A stretch of 64,000 bases of DNA from Photobacterium profundum. GTDB taxonomy: Bacteria > Pseudomonadota > Gammaproteobacteria > Enterobacterales > Vibrionaceae. The translations under genes were made by a program, and so were the position numbers. Under the pieces are notes generated by a model, which saw nothing but the letters and a program-made list of their open reading frames with translations, ran no database searches and was not told the DNA's origin. The stretch lies in the NCBI RefSeq assembly GCF_003026285.1, contig NZ_PYOD01000005.1, positions 62,001 to 126,000 of the forward strand, read 5' to 3'. Shown piece by piece: positions 49,506 through 58,351 of this stretch (positions are counted from its first letter, which is position 1; every line of letters begins with the position of its first letter).

Positions 49506-50335
49506 TAACACATGCCTTCTAGTTGTTCATTGTAAAGGGAAGTTGCTGCTGATGATTGGTCGAGTTCATTAACCATGTTCAGGTTCTCGGAAATTGAGAC
49601 GGTTTCCCCGACAACAATTAGTGAGGGCATTGGAGGGGTATGCAGGGTTAAATACTCATCCAACTGTGACAATGTAGTCACGTATTGCTGGTGGTTTGGA
49701 TGCGTACCATTACTAATTATGGCGACAGGGGTGCGGTTGTTCATGCCGTATAACATTAAGTTTGAGGCAATCCAAGAAGCGCGATGTAGTCCCATATAAA
49801 ATACTAAGGTGTGCTGAAGGTTAACCAATACCGCCCAATCAATACGGTAGTCATCGTTTTCACCTCGGGCAGTTACTACAGTGAATCCCCGCGAGATACC
49901 GCGATGAGTCAAAGGAATACCGCTGTAAGCACAACACCCTAATGCGGCAGTAATACCCGGAATAATTGATACTGGCACATGGTGTTGGCGTAAATACAGT
50001 GCTTCTTCACCACCACGACCGAATACCATTGGATCCCCACCTTTTAGTCGGCAGATGTTCAATCCACGCTGTGCCATCGAAACCAGCATATGGTTAATAC
50101 CGTGTTGAGTTGCCGATGGGTTGTCGTAGCTTTTGCCGACTTCAATGATATGTGTCCCTGGTTGCGCTAGCTGCAAAATTTGTTTCGTTACTAGCTGATC
50201 ATGCAAAATGACATCAGCTTGCTTGAGCGCATTAACAGCTTTTACTGTTAGTAACTCGGGATCGCCTGGTCCTGCGCCCACTAATGTGACATTGCCAACT
50301 ACTGACGAAGGGGTTTCGATAACATACATAGTCAT
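49505..50335 (-). CDS. cobA: uroporphyrinogen-III C-methyltransferase (SUMT)
   Basis: 276 residues. LVGAGPGDPELLTVKA, IIEVGKS and RLKGGDPMVFGRGGEEA identify the SUMT family that makes precorrin-2 for sirohaem. It is the first gene of the sulfite reductase operon and would supply its cofactor. A perfect FNR box lies 163 bp upstream. Confidence 0.94.
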   Translation of the reverse strand: MTMYVIETPSSVVGNVTLVGAGPGDPELLTVKAVNALKQADVILHDQLVTKQILQLAQPGTHIIEVGKSYDNPSATQHGINHMLVSMAQRGLNICRLKGGDPMVFGRGGEEALYLRQHHVPVSIIPGITAALGCCAYSGIPLTHRGISRGFTVVTARGENDDYRIDWAVLVNLQHTLVFYMGLHRASWIASNLMLYGMNNRTPVAIISNGTHPNHQQYVTTLSQLDEYLTLHTPPMPSLIVVGETVSISENLNMVNELDQSSAATSLYNEQLEGMC

Positions 50336-50497
50336 TACCTGCGATGGAATTTATTAAAAAATAAAACTAGGCATCAAGTTGCTGTAAATAGTCGGTGAAA
50401 GTGCGCGGTAAATCTATTCAAGCTTAATGAATGTAGGGTTAAGAAATAATGAAATGTAAAATAAAAATGTAAAGACAATCACTATGTTGAAATCTTA

Positions 50498-50511
50498 TTG
50501 ATATATATCAA
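50498..50511. promoter_or_regulatory. FNR-type box upstream of cobA-asrABC
   Basis: TTGATATATATCAA is an exact FNR consensus. A minus strand TACATT (50466-50471) would put it near -44 of the start site, close to class II spacing. The remaining gene-free part of 50336-50863 is AT-rich and contains the palindrome ACACTATAGTGT (50763-50774) before the lipoprotein gene. Confidence 0.65.
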
Positions 50512-50863
50512 ATAAGGCGGGTGCTGAGAACGTTTTTTAATGACAAAAGAGGAGGGTGTGAAATTAAATAAAGCATTTTCTTTTAATAAATGAAGGGGAA
50601 TATTACTTTCCAGATTTGAAATGTAGAAGGAAATATTTTAATTAGCTTAAAATATAAAATAAAACTGAAACGTTTGTCATACTTTTGTCAAATTATGAGT
50701 ATTTCATCACAGGCATTGTAAACAGTGTTTAATTGGTACAAAGTAAATATTTACAGGGTCTCACACTATAGTGTTGATTGTGGAGGTTGGTTGTATCTAT
50801 TGTTGCTCCACGATACTTGTCCGATAAAAGTACCCAGCCGATTAATGATGAAGGAAAGACCTT

Positions 50864-51718
50864 ATGACATTCAAAATGAAAAAAATTGCTCTTGCAACGT
50901 CAGTGGTAGTATCAGCGTTAATGCTACAAGCGTGTAACGATACAACAGAGTCAACGCAGGTATCATCAGATAGTCTTGCTGAAGCGCCAGCGACTGAAGT
51001 GGCAAAGGCTGAAATGAAATCATTAGATGTTAATGTTATTTACCTTGATCGTCGTATGCTACCGCCGGGTGCCGTGCTAGAAGTGACTCTTGAAGATGTA
51101 TCAAAAGCTGATGCACCGTCAGAGTTGATTGTTAGCCAGTCAATGGAACCCGCGTCAGCGCCTCCATACGTGATGGTATTGGATTACGATACGACAAAAA
51201 TTGTAGATAAGCACCGCTATAGCCTACGAGCCACGGTTAAAGTACAAGATCAGTTGGTGATGACATCTACCACTAGTATTAACCCATTTGCTGAAGGGGC
51301 AACTACACCTATTGAAATTAAACTGGATCGTGTCGCACATAATAAAACGACAGATACTGTAGATAATGCCGCTTTCACTGATACTTATTGGGCGTTAATG
51401 CAGCTGAGCGGTCAAGATGCCAAATTGGGTGCAGAAGAAAAAGAGGTGTTTATCCAGTTTGCATCTGAAGGTAATGCTGCCCACGGTTTCTCGGGATGTA
51501 ATTCGTTTAAAGGTAGTTTTGAAATAGACAAAGGCAAACTAAGTATGGGTTCTGTTGCGGCAACACAGATGATGTGTATGGACGATATGGATCAAGAACA
51601 AGCATTTTTGAGTGCAATGGGGCAGTTTGCTAGCTACAGCGTACAAGGTGAAGCGCTGACGGTGAGAAATAACCAAGGTGAAGTGGTTGCTACATTTGAA
51701 TCTCGTGACATGAACTAA
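50864..51718 (+). CDS. lipoprotein with YbaY-like and META/HslJ domains
   Basis: 284 residues. The signal ends with LMLQAC, so the lipid anchor is near residue 24. A YbaY/YscW-like domain (about 50-160, with LPPGAVLEVTLEDVSKADA) is followed by a META domain (about 170-284, with GFSGCNSFKGSF and MCMDDMDQEQAFLSAM). Both are envelope stress-type domains with unclear roles. AAGGA lies about 9 nt before the ATG. Confidence 0.8.
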   Translation: MTFKMKKIALATSVVVSALMLQACNDTTESTQVSSDSLAEAPATEVAKAEMKSLDVNVIYLDRRMLPPGAVLEVTLEDVSKADAPSELIVSQSMEPASAPPYVMVLDYDTTKIVDKHRYSLRATVKVQDQLVMTSTTSINPFAEGATTPIEIKLDRVAHNKTTDTVDNAAFTDTYWALMQLSGQDAKLGAEEKEVFIQFASEGNAAHGFSGCNSFKGSFEIDKGKLSMGSVAATQMMCMDDMDQEQAFLSAMGQFASYSVQGEALTVRNNQGEVVATFESRDMN

Positions 51719-51770
51719 ATATAATTAATAATGTGGTGAGTAAACCTCTATTACGTGATGTGTACTGAAG

Positions 51771-51820
51771 AATCTGATAGCAATACGGTTATGATAATCG
51801 TGAAGTTGTCAGATTTTTTA
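51771..51820. terminator. possible weak terminator after lipoprotein gene
   Basis: Stem AATCTGA / TCAGATT plus an inner ACGGTTAT / ATAATCGT hairpin, followed by six T residues. It is downstream of the META lipoprotein and before the convergent yfaE. Confidence 0.45.
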
Positions 51821-51879
51821 TATAGAGGGTACTGATATAGTTTTGGTAATGCTGGTGCTGTGAACGAGTAAGGTTGCGG

Positions 51880-52167
51880 TTACATTGCTTCTTTGGTTGC
51901 TATGTATGTTAATTGGTAATCAAATTCGATATCGACGTTGGCTTTAGGTGTTGAACGACAAGCAAGAATTTCGTTTGAACCGACAAACGCCATCGCATCT
52001 TGTTGGTCTACTGCCCCTGACTTTAATTTACAGCGACACGCACCGCACATGCCGTTACGACATTGGTATTCAGGTTGAATACCGGCATTTTCTAATTGGG
52101 TAAGCAAAGATTCACGGCTATTGCCGTGAACCTCTTGACCGTTAACCTTTATGGTTAGTCGGCTCAT
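51880..52167 (-). CDS. yfaE: YfaE [2Fe-2S] ferredoxin
   Basis: 95 residues. Plant-type ferredoxin ligands: [11 protein letters not shown] and a later ILACRSTP. In E. coli YfaE maintains the NrdB diferric tyrosyl cofactor. It overlaps the nrdB end by 4 nt. Confidence 0.92.
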   Translation of the reverse strand: MSRLTIKVNGQEVHGNSRESLLTQLENAGIQPEYQCRNGMCGACRCKLKSGAVDQQDAMAFVGSNEILACRSTPKANVDIEFDYQLTYIATKEAM

Positions 52168-53297
52168 AGCTCGAAGTCACCGAGATCGTCTGCACTTACA
52201 TCGTTGTCAATTTGACCAACAAGGTAAGAACTGATTTCTGCTTCTTGTGGAGCAACCTGCACATTATCAGAAGATAACCATGAATTAATCCATGGAATCG
52301 GGTTCTGATTAGCACCAGGATAAGCCTGATCAAGACCTACCGCTTTCATGCGTAGGTTTGTGATGTATTCAACGTACTGACAAAGAATTTCTTTGTTAAG
52401 ACCAATCATCGAACCATCTTTGAATAGGTATTCAGCCCATTCTTTTTCTTGTTCAGCTGCTTCTTTGAAAATTTCAAAACATTCTTGCTGGCATTCTTGC
52501 GCAATATCAGCCATTTCTGGATCATCGTGTCGACCACGAAGAAGGTTCAGAATATGTTGAGTACCCGTTAAATGCAGTGCTTCATCACGAGCAATGAGCT
52601 TGATGATTTTCGCATTACCTTCCATTAATTCACGTTCGGCAAATGCAAATGAACATGCAAAGCTGACGTAGAAACGGATAGCCTCAAGTGCATTAACAGA
52701 CATCATACAAACGTATAATTTCTTTTTAATCTCACGCAAATTAACAGTGATTGTTTCACCATTAACAGTATGCTTTCCTTCGCCTAAACGGTGATAATCG
52801 CTAGTTGCTGCAATTAGGTCGTCATAGTACTTAGAAATATCACCAGCACGTTTGATGATATAGTCATTTTCGACGATATCATCAAAGACAATCGCAGGAT
52901 CATTCACGATATTACGGATAATATGCGTATAAGAGCGAGAGTGAATTGTTTCAGAAAAAGACCACGTTTCAATCCATGTTTCTAATTCTGGTATCGACAC
53001 TATTGGCAGAAGAGCAACGTTTGGACTACGGCCTTGAATCGAGTCAAGCAGTGTCTGATATTTCAAATTACTGATGAAAATATGCTTTTCATGCTCTGGT
53101 AAATTATTGTAATCAATGCGATCACCAGATACATCAACTTCTTCTGGACGCCAGAAAAAGGAAAGTTGCTTTTCGATGAGTTTTTCGAAAATTTCGAATT
53201 TTTGTTGGTCATAACGAGCAACGTTAACAGATTGACCAAAGAACATCGGTTCTTTCATCTGATCGTTATTAATTTGACAAAAAGTGCTATACGCCAT
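52164..53297 (-). CDS. nrdB: class Ia ribonucleotide reductase beta subunit
   Basis: About 377 residues. Diiron and radical residues: Glu-x-x-His-x3-Tyr in [12 protein letters not shown], plus [11 protein letters not shown] and [13 protein letters not shown]. The tyrosyl-radical Tyr is present. ATG at 53297 follows GAGGAA; an ATG 3 bases earlier is less well spaced. Confidence 0.96.
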   Translation of the reverse strand: MAYSTFCQINNDQMKEPMFFGQSVNVARYDQQKFEIFEKLIEKQLSFFWRPEEVDVSGDRIDYNNLPEHEKHIFISNLKYQTLLDSIQGRSPNVALLPIVSIPELETWIETWSFSETIHSRSYTHIIRNIVNDPAIVFDDIVENDYIIKRAGDISKYYDDLIAATSDYHRLGEGKHTVNGETITVNLREIKKKLYVCMMSVNALEAIRFYVSFACSFAFAERELMEGNAKIIKLIARDEALHLTGTQHILNLLRGRHDDPEMADIAQECQQECFEIFKEAAEQEKEWAEYLFKDGSMIGLNKEILCQYVEYITNLRMKAVGLDQAYPGANQNPIPWINSWLSSDNVQVAPQEAEISSYLVGQIDNDVSADDLGDFEL

Positions 53298-53347
53298 CAT
53301 TTCCTCAATATTAAAGGGGAGCCGTAGCTCCCATTCAATGTAAATAC

Positions 53348-55609
53348 TTAAATTTTACAGCTTACACAATCTTCTGCATCGTCTTGGTTATCAGACGCAC
53401 CATCACGGGTGTTGTGATAGTAAAGTGTCTTCACGCCCAGTTTATACGCGTTAAGCAGGTCTTTTAGCAAGAGCTTCATTGGCACTTTGCCATTTGCTTG
53501 CTTGCTTGGATCGTAGTTAGTGTTAGCTGAAATCGATTGGTCGATAAATTTCTGCATAATACCAACAAGCTGTAAGTAACCGTCATTGCTACCGATATTC
53601 CACAGTAGTTCGTAGTTATCTTTATATTTGCTGTACTCTGGAACGACTTGTTTCAGAATGCCATCTTTAGAGGCTTTTACAGAAACAAAACCACGTGGCG
53701 GCTCAATACCATTTGTTGCATTTGAAATCTGAGACGATGTCTCTGATGGCATTAATGCAGACAAGGTTGAGTTACGTAAGCCGTGCGTTTTAATTTCTTC
53801 ACGTAAGGTTTCCCAGTCGTAATGAAGTTCTTCACTACATACATCATCGATAGCCTTTTTATAGGTATCAATAGGAAGAATACCTTGCGCATACGTTGTT
53901 TCATTAAATGCAGGACATGCACCTTGTTCTTTTGCCAAGCCAACAGATGCTTTCAATAAGTAGTATTGAATCGCTTCAAATGCTTGGTGAGTAACATTGT
54001 TTGCACTGCCGTCCGAGTAACGTACGCCATGTTTTGCAAGGTAGTATGCATAGTTGATAACGCCAACCCCCAGAGTACGACGATTCATTGTTGAACGACG
54101 GGCTGCAGGTAGTGGGTAATCTTGATAATCAAGCAATGCATCAAGCGCACGAACCGTTAAGTCTGCAAGCTCTTCCAAATCATCCAGTGTATCAATCGCA
54201 CCTAAGTTAAAGGCAGATAGTGTACAAAGAGCAATTTCACCGTTTTCATCTTCAACATTATTCAGTGGCTTGGTTGGCAGTGCAATCTCAAGACAAAGGT
54301 TAGATTGACGAATCGGTGCAACCGCCGGATCGAATGGGCTATGTGTATTACAGTGATCGACGTTCTGAATATAGATACGACCAGTAGAGGCACGCTCTTG
54401 CATAAGAAGAGAGAACAGCTCGATAGCTTTAATTGACTCTTTCTTGATGCTTGCATCTTGTTCGTATTTTACGTAAAGACGTTCAAATTCGTCTTGGTCA
54501 GCAAAGAATGCATCGTATAAACCCGGAACATCAGACGGTGAGAACAAGCTGATGTTTTGACCTTTGATTAGGCGTGTATACATCAGTTTATTAAGTTGAA
54601 CACCGTAGTCCATGTGACGAACACGGTTTTCTTCAACACCACGGTTGTTCTTCAGTACCAGTAGTGATTCTACTTCACGGTGCCAAATAGGGTAGAACAA
54701 GGTAGCAGCACCACCACGAACACCGCCCTGAGAACAGCACTTAACTGCTGTTTGGAAGTATTTATAGAATGGGATACAACCAGTGTGGAAAGCTTCACCA
54801 TCACGAATTTCAGAGCCAAGAGCTCGAATACGGCCAGCATTGATGCCAATACCTGCACGCTGAGAAACATAACGTACAATTGAGCTTGCTGTTGCGTTGA
54901 TTGAGTCTAGGCTATCGTCACATTCAATCAATACACATGAGCTGAATTGACGAGTCGGTGTACGAACACCTGACATGATCGGTGTTGGTAATGAGATCTT
55001 AAATGTCGATGCGGCATCATAGAAACGCTTAATGTAGCTAAGGCGCGTTTCTTTTGGATACTTACCGAAAAGGCAAGCTGCAATTAGGATGTATAAAAAC
55101 TGTGCACTTTCAAAAATTTCGCCTGAAACACGGTTTTGTACTAGATACTTACCTTCTAGCTGTTTTACAGCAGCATAAGAGAAGTTCATATCACGCCAGT
55201 GATCGATAAAAGTATCCATCGTGGCAAATTCTTCAGCGGTATAGTCTTCAAGCAAATGGCTGTCGTACTTACCTTTATTTACAAGGTTCGTAACATGAGC
55301 AAAAAGTGTTGGTGGCTCGAATTGACCATACGCTTTTTTACGTAGGTTAAAAATTGCAAGGCGTGCTGCAAGGTATTGGTAATCTGGAGACTCTTCTGAA
55401 ATCAGATCAGCTGCAGCTTTGATGATGGTTTCGTGGATGTCGGCGGTTTTTATACCATCGTAGAATTGGATATGAGACTTAAGTTCTACTTGAGATACCG
55501 ATACATTGGTTAGGCCTTCTGCTGCCCAATCAATAACACGGTGGATTTTATCCAGTTCGATAGTTTCTTTACGACCATCACGCTTTGTTACTGTTAGCTG
55601 TTGATTCAT
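53348..55609 (-). CDS. nrdA: class Ia ribonucleotide reductase alpha subunit
   Basis: 753 residues. N-terminal ATP-cone, barrel with [14 protein letters not shown] and [13 protein letters not shown] segments, and the C-terminal CVSCKI thiols used to re-reduce the active site. It is 47 nt upstream of nrdB. A DnaA box and a possible NrdR-like site are upstream. Confidence 0.97.
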   Translation of the reverse strand: MNQQLTVTKRDGRKETIELDKIHRVIDWAAEGLTNVSVSQVELKSHIQFYDGIKTADIHETIIKAAADLISEESPDYQYLAARLAIFNLRKKAYGQFEPPTLFAHVTNLVNKGKYDSHLLEDYTAEEFATMDTFIDHWRDMNFSYAAVKQLEGKYLVQNRVSGEIFESAQFLYILIAACLFGKYPKETRLSYIKRFYDAASTFKISLPTPIMSGVRTPTRQFSSCVLIECDDSLDSINATASSIVRYVSQRAGIGINAGRIRALGSEIRDGEAFHTGCIPFYKYFQTAVKCCSQGGVRGGAATLFYPIWHREVESLLVLKNNRGVEENRVRHMDYGVQLNKLMYTRLIKGQNISLFSPSDVPGLYDAFFADQDEFERLYVKYEQDASIKKESIKAIELFSLLMQERASTGRIYIQNVDHCNTHSPFDPAVAPIRQSNLCLEIALPTKPLNNVEDENGEIALCTLSAFNLGAIDTLDDLEELADLTVRALDALLDYQDYPLPAARRSTMNRRTLGVGVINYAYYLAKHGVRYSDGSANNVTHQAFEAIQYYLLKASVGLAKEQGACPAFNETTYAQGILPIDTYKKAIDDVCSEELHYDWETLREEIKTHGLRNSTLSALMPSETSSQISNATNGIEPPRGFVSVKASKDGILKQVVPEYSKYKDNYELLWNIGSNDGYLQLVGIMQKFIDQSISANTNYDPSKQANGKVPMKLLLKDLLNAYKLGVKTLYYHNTRDGASDNQDDAEDCVSCKI

Positions 55610-55712
55610 TGTAGTTTGATTTCCCGAAATCCTTCCATAGCAGTGTTTTGCAATTTTTGATTTAAGATTAGCAAAGAATGTGACCTTTGCTAGGTTTTCT
55701 TATTGGTCAAAA

Positions 55713-55728
55713 ACACTACATATTGGGG
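55713..55728. promoter_or_regulatory. possible NrdR-like box
   Basis: ACACTACATATTGGGG matches 13 of 16 positions of the NrdR-type palindrome. A second, poor match begins 30 bp further (55743). NrdR normally uses two boxes about 31-32 bp apart, so this is only a candidate. Confidence 0.3.
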
Positions 55729-55797
55729 TGCTGAGCTTGATGGGTTACAAGATAGTGATGATTTGACGTTTTTGCAAGATGGTATTTTTTAACCAGC

Positions 55798-55806
55798 TGT
55801 GGATAA
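55798..55806. promoter_or_regulatory. perfect DnaA box upstream of nrdA
   Basis: TGTGGATAA, the reverse complement of TTATCCACA. It lies about 190 bp before nrdA. E. coli nrdAB is also DnaA-controlled. The rest of 55610-55985 contains no gene. Confidence 0.6.
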
Positions 55807-55985
55807 CGTGGGGATTGAAATTTTTAGTTAGTGCCCACTAACACGATGCTGGTAGGCGGGTTAGTATTAAAGAAAATTGCAACAAATTATCATGAGTTTT
55901 TTTATGAAATTAAAATATATTTACCTTGATCTTTAGTCGTTTTAATACAGGGTGCTTAACGTCAAAATCTTGGTTAATAAATGAT

Positions 55986-56663
55986 TCAATTGAGCTGTTT
56001 TTGGTTTTCTAGTGTGGTAATTAGAGAATAGGGTGAATTAAGAATATCGTGTGCATTCCAGTGGCACGGAGTATGTTCTATACCAATGTATCCCCAACCT
56101 GCGACATAGGCGTGCATTTTTGCGGCTTGTGCTGCGATCATATCTTTTTCAATATCGCCAATATAGGCGCAAGCAAGATTATCGACATTAAGTAATTCAC
56201 TGGCATAAAGTAGAGGCTCAGGATGGGGTTTAGCAACTTCAAGGGTGTCTCCGCAGACCACAACCTGCGCTTTCATTAGTTCAGGAAAGAAAGGTAATAA
56301 CAGGTCAGTTAGGAAGCCTGGCTTGTTCGTCATAATACCCCAAGGGATATTGTGTTGCTCTAAATAGGCGAGTAATGGTTTTATGCCGTTATAAAGTGAA
56401 GTGCTAACACAAATCTTTTCTTGATAATAATCTAGAAAAGCTTGGCGTAAATGCACCATATCTAAATGTTGCGGTATTTCACCAAAACCCGCGCTTAATA
56501 ATCCTTTAGCCCCATAACTAGTATTTGCTTTTATTTGTTGATCATTAAGCGGTCCATACCCGTGATCGGCTAGCACTCGGTTAGCGGCATCGGCCATATC
56601 GGGGGCGGTATCTAATAATGTACCATCAAGGTCAAATAAAACGGCTTTTATCGTCTTCGACAT
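55986..56663 (-). CDS. HAD-family phosphatase, Gph/MupP-like
   Basis: 225 residues. HAD motif I LFDLDGTLLDT, a motif II/III region with MTNKPG and KPHPEPLLY, and GDIEKDM (motif IV). In some bacteria the ubiG-adjacent HAD enzyme is MupP (muramate-6-phosphate phosphatase); in others it is phosphoglycolate phosphatase. Sequence alone does not separate them. Confidence 0.8.
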   Translation of the reverse strand: MSKTIKAVLFDLDGTLLDTAPDMADAANRVLADHGYGPLNDQQIKANTSYGAKGLLSAGFGEIPQHLDMVHLRQAFLDYYQEKICVSTSLYNGIKPLLAYLEQHNIPWGIMTNKPGFLTDLLLPFFPELMKAQVVVCGDTLEVAKPHPEPLLYASELLNVDNLACAYIGDIEKDMIAAQAAKMHAYVAGWGYIGIEHTPCHWNAHDILNSPYSLITTLENQKQLN

Positions 56664-56706
56664 TTTGTATATCCCTATAGCAAAGATTTAGAGGCTATAG
56701 AAAGCA

Positions 56707-56727
56707 TATACCCAAGTTACCTTTCGA
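56707..56727. repeat. degenerate end of dispersed TATACCC-ended repeat
   Basis: TATACCCAAGTTACCTT followed by a diverged tail, upstream of the HAD phosphatase. Only one end is recognisable. Confidence 0.4.
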
Positions 56728-56824
56728 GTAAGAAGAAGTACTTGTAATCTGTTGAACGGCTGAAGCTAGAGAGCAATTTGTGATACGTGAAGTATTACTT
56801 GTGTAAGGTGTTATTCGAAGATAC

Positions 56825-56848
56825 AAAAAAGGACGCTTAGCGCCCTTT
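56825..56848 (-). terminator. intrinsic terminator of ubiG
   Basis: Stem AAAGGACGC / GCGCCCTTT (one mismatch) with TTA loop and a T run in the minus direction. Confidence 0.7.
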
Positions 56849-56880
56849 AGTCAATTTTTTATAACTTACGCTTTTGTAAC

Positions 56881-57600
56881 TTATGGTTTCACGGTGTGAA
56901 CGATGTAATTCACCTCAACACTCTTACCTAGCCAGTAGTTATCAGTCAGCGGGTTATAGTGTAAACCTGTGATATGACGATCTTGCAAAGGCGTTTGATC
57001 AATCATTGCGATAAGTTCAGAAGGGCGAATGAATTTCTTGTGGTCGTGAGTCCCTTTTGGTACCAGTTTTAATAATTGTTCAGCACCGACAATCGCAAAT
57101 AAATACGATTTAGCATTACGGTTTAAGGTAGAAAAGAAAACATGCCCGTTAGGTTTCACCATTTTGGCGCATGCCGCAATAACCGATGCGGGATCGGGAA
57201 CGTGTTCAAGCATTTCCATACAAGTGACAATATCGTATGTTTCTGGATGTAATTCTGCTTGTTCTTCAGCTGTACGTAGTACGTAGTCTAATTTTGCACC
57301 CGTTTCTAATGCATGAAGGCGTGCAACCGTTAAAGGTTCTTTACCCATATCAAGGCCAGTAACATCTGCGCCTTCATTTGCCATGCTTTCAGCAAGAATG
57401 CCGCCACCACAGCCTACATCAAGAATTTTTTTACCAAACAGCCCGCCAGCGTGGTCAACCACATAGTTAAGGCGAAGTGGGTTGATTTGGTGCAAAGGTT
57501 TGAATTCACCCTCTAAATCCCACCAACGTGACGCCATATCTTCAAATTTACTGATTTCTGCCGGATCGACATTTAACTGTTTGGTCATGCTTATCGCCAT
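56881..57600 (-). CDS. ubiG: ubiquinone O-methyltransferase UbiG
   Basis: 239 residues. SAM motif [16 protein letters not shown] and the family string [18 protein letters not shown]. It performs both O-methylations of ubiquinone synthesis. Start may be 57600 (AAGGA close by) or 57588 (MTKQLNVD). A near-FNR motif lies about 130 bp upstream (57729-57742). Confidence 0.95.
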   Translation of the reverse strand: MAISMTKQLNVDPAEISKFEDMASRWWDLEGEFKPLHQINPLRLNYVVDHAGGLFGKKILDVGCGGGILAESMANEGADVTGLDMGKEPLTVARLHALETGAKLDYVLRTAEEQAELHPETYDIVTCMEMLEHVPDPASVIAACAKMVKPNGHVFFSTLNRNAKSYLFAIVGAEQLLKLVPKGTHDHKKFIRPSELIAMIDQTPLQDRHITGLHYNPLTDNYWLGKSVEVNYIVHTVKP

Positions 57601-57773
57601 TTTCCTTAATTGATTGGCGGATTATAAGCCATGAATTGATAGAACTGAATGAGGCGAGTGTGGAAAGTGAAAAAGAAAAGGAAAAAAAGGGACTAAAAGC
57701 AGTGAAAGTGATGGTATCACTGCTTAATATGATTTTTATCAAATATAAATTTCTATTACTTCTTGGCGTTAAG

Positions 57774-57920
57774 TTATTCAGATGTACCAGTGAGACTAAA
57801 TGTTAAAAATTCAGGGCTGATAGAACCAGAAGAAAGGGTTAGTGCTGCCAAAATAAGTATAAGAATGTATTTGCCACCAATGATACAAAGCCCGATGGTG
57901 TTGATTGCTGTTCCTAACAT
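57774..57920 (-). CDS. 48-codon small hydrophobic ORF, unknown
   Basis: Reads MLGTAINTIGLCIIGGKYIL, then LILAALTLSSG and a polar tail ending GTSE. GAGG lies 8 nt before the ATG. A single membrane helix (about 8-30) is likely. No family recognised. It sits between ubiG and gyrA. Only the ribosome site and composition support it. Confidence 0.45.
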   Translation of the reverse strand: MLGTAINTIGLCIIGGKYILILILAALTLSSGSISPEFLTFSLTGTSE

Positions 57921-58285
57921 AACGACCTCACTTTTTAAGTCAATTACAGTTATTGCTTAATATGCATGTTGTTTTACTTAGTACAGGAGTGATACTACTC
58001 GGAGCTCGTTTATGAAAATTGATAACGATCACTTTTCTATTCAGTGTGGAGTCAGTTTGGTGATGAATATGTATTAAAAGCGGGGTGGGTTGTTTTTTTA
58101 CAATTGCTTACAACTTAATCAAGAGTGGCAGTAAACGTAATTAGAAAGCAATGGGGTTGGTTGATAATTAATCATTCAAAAGAAAATACATTCAGATGTT
58201 GCTCTCATTGTTTCTGATTTTTTCTAAATACGCTAAATTACTCACAACATACGTCGTGAAATGTGTGCCTATTAAGTGTGAATTA

Positions 58286-58294
58286 TGCTATATT
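58286..58294 (+). promoter_or_regulatory. candidate extended -10 promoter of gyrA
   Basis: TGCTATATT (TGn plus TATATT) about 58 bp before the gyrA ATG. No good -35 was seen at 17 bp. The transcript would contain the short inverted repeat CGTATT / AATACG (58308-58322) before the Shine-Dalgarno GAGGG. The 57921-58285 stretch otherwise shows no gene. Confidence 0.4.
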
Positions 58295-58351
58295 CTCGCA
58301 CCTTGCACGTATTAAAAATACGACAGAAATTACCTGAGGGATATTGGCTCA

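Noticed and set aside
57729..57742. Near-FNR motif ATGATTTTTATCAA before ubiG
   Set aside because: One mismatch in an AT-rich region, so chance is likely.
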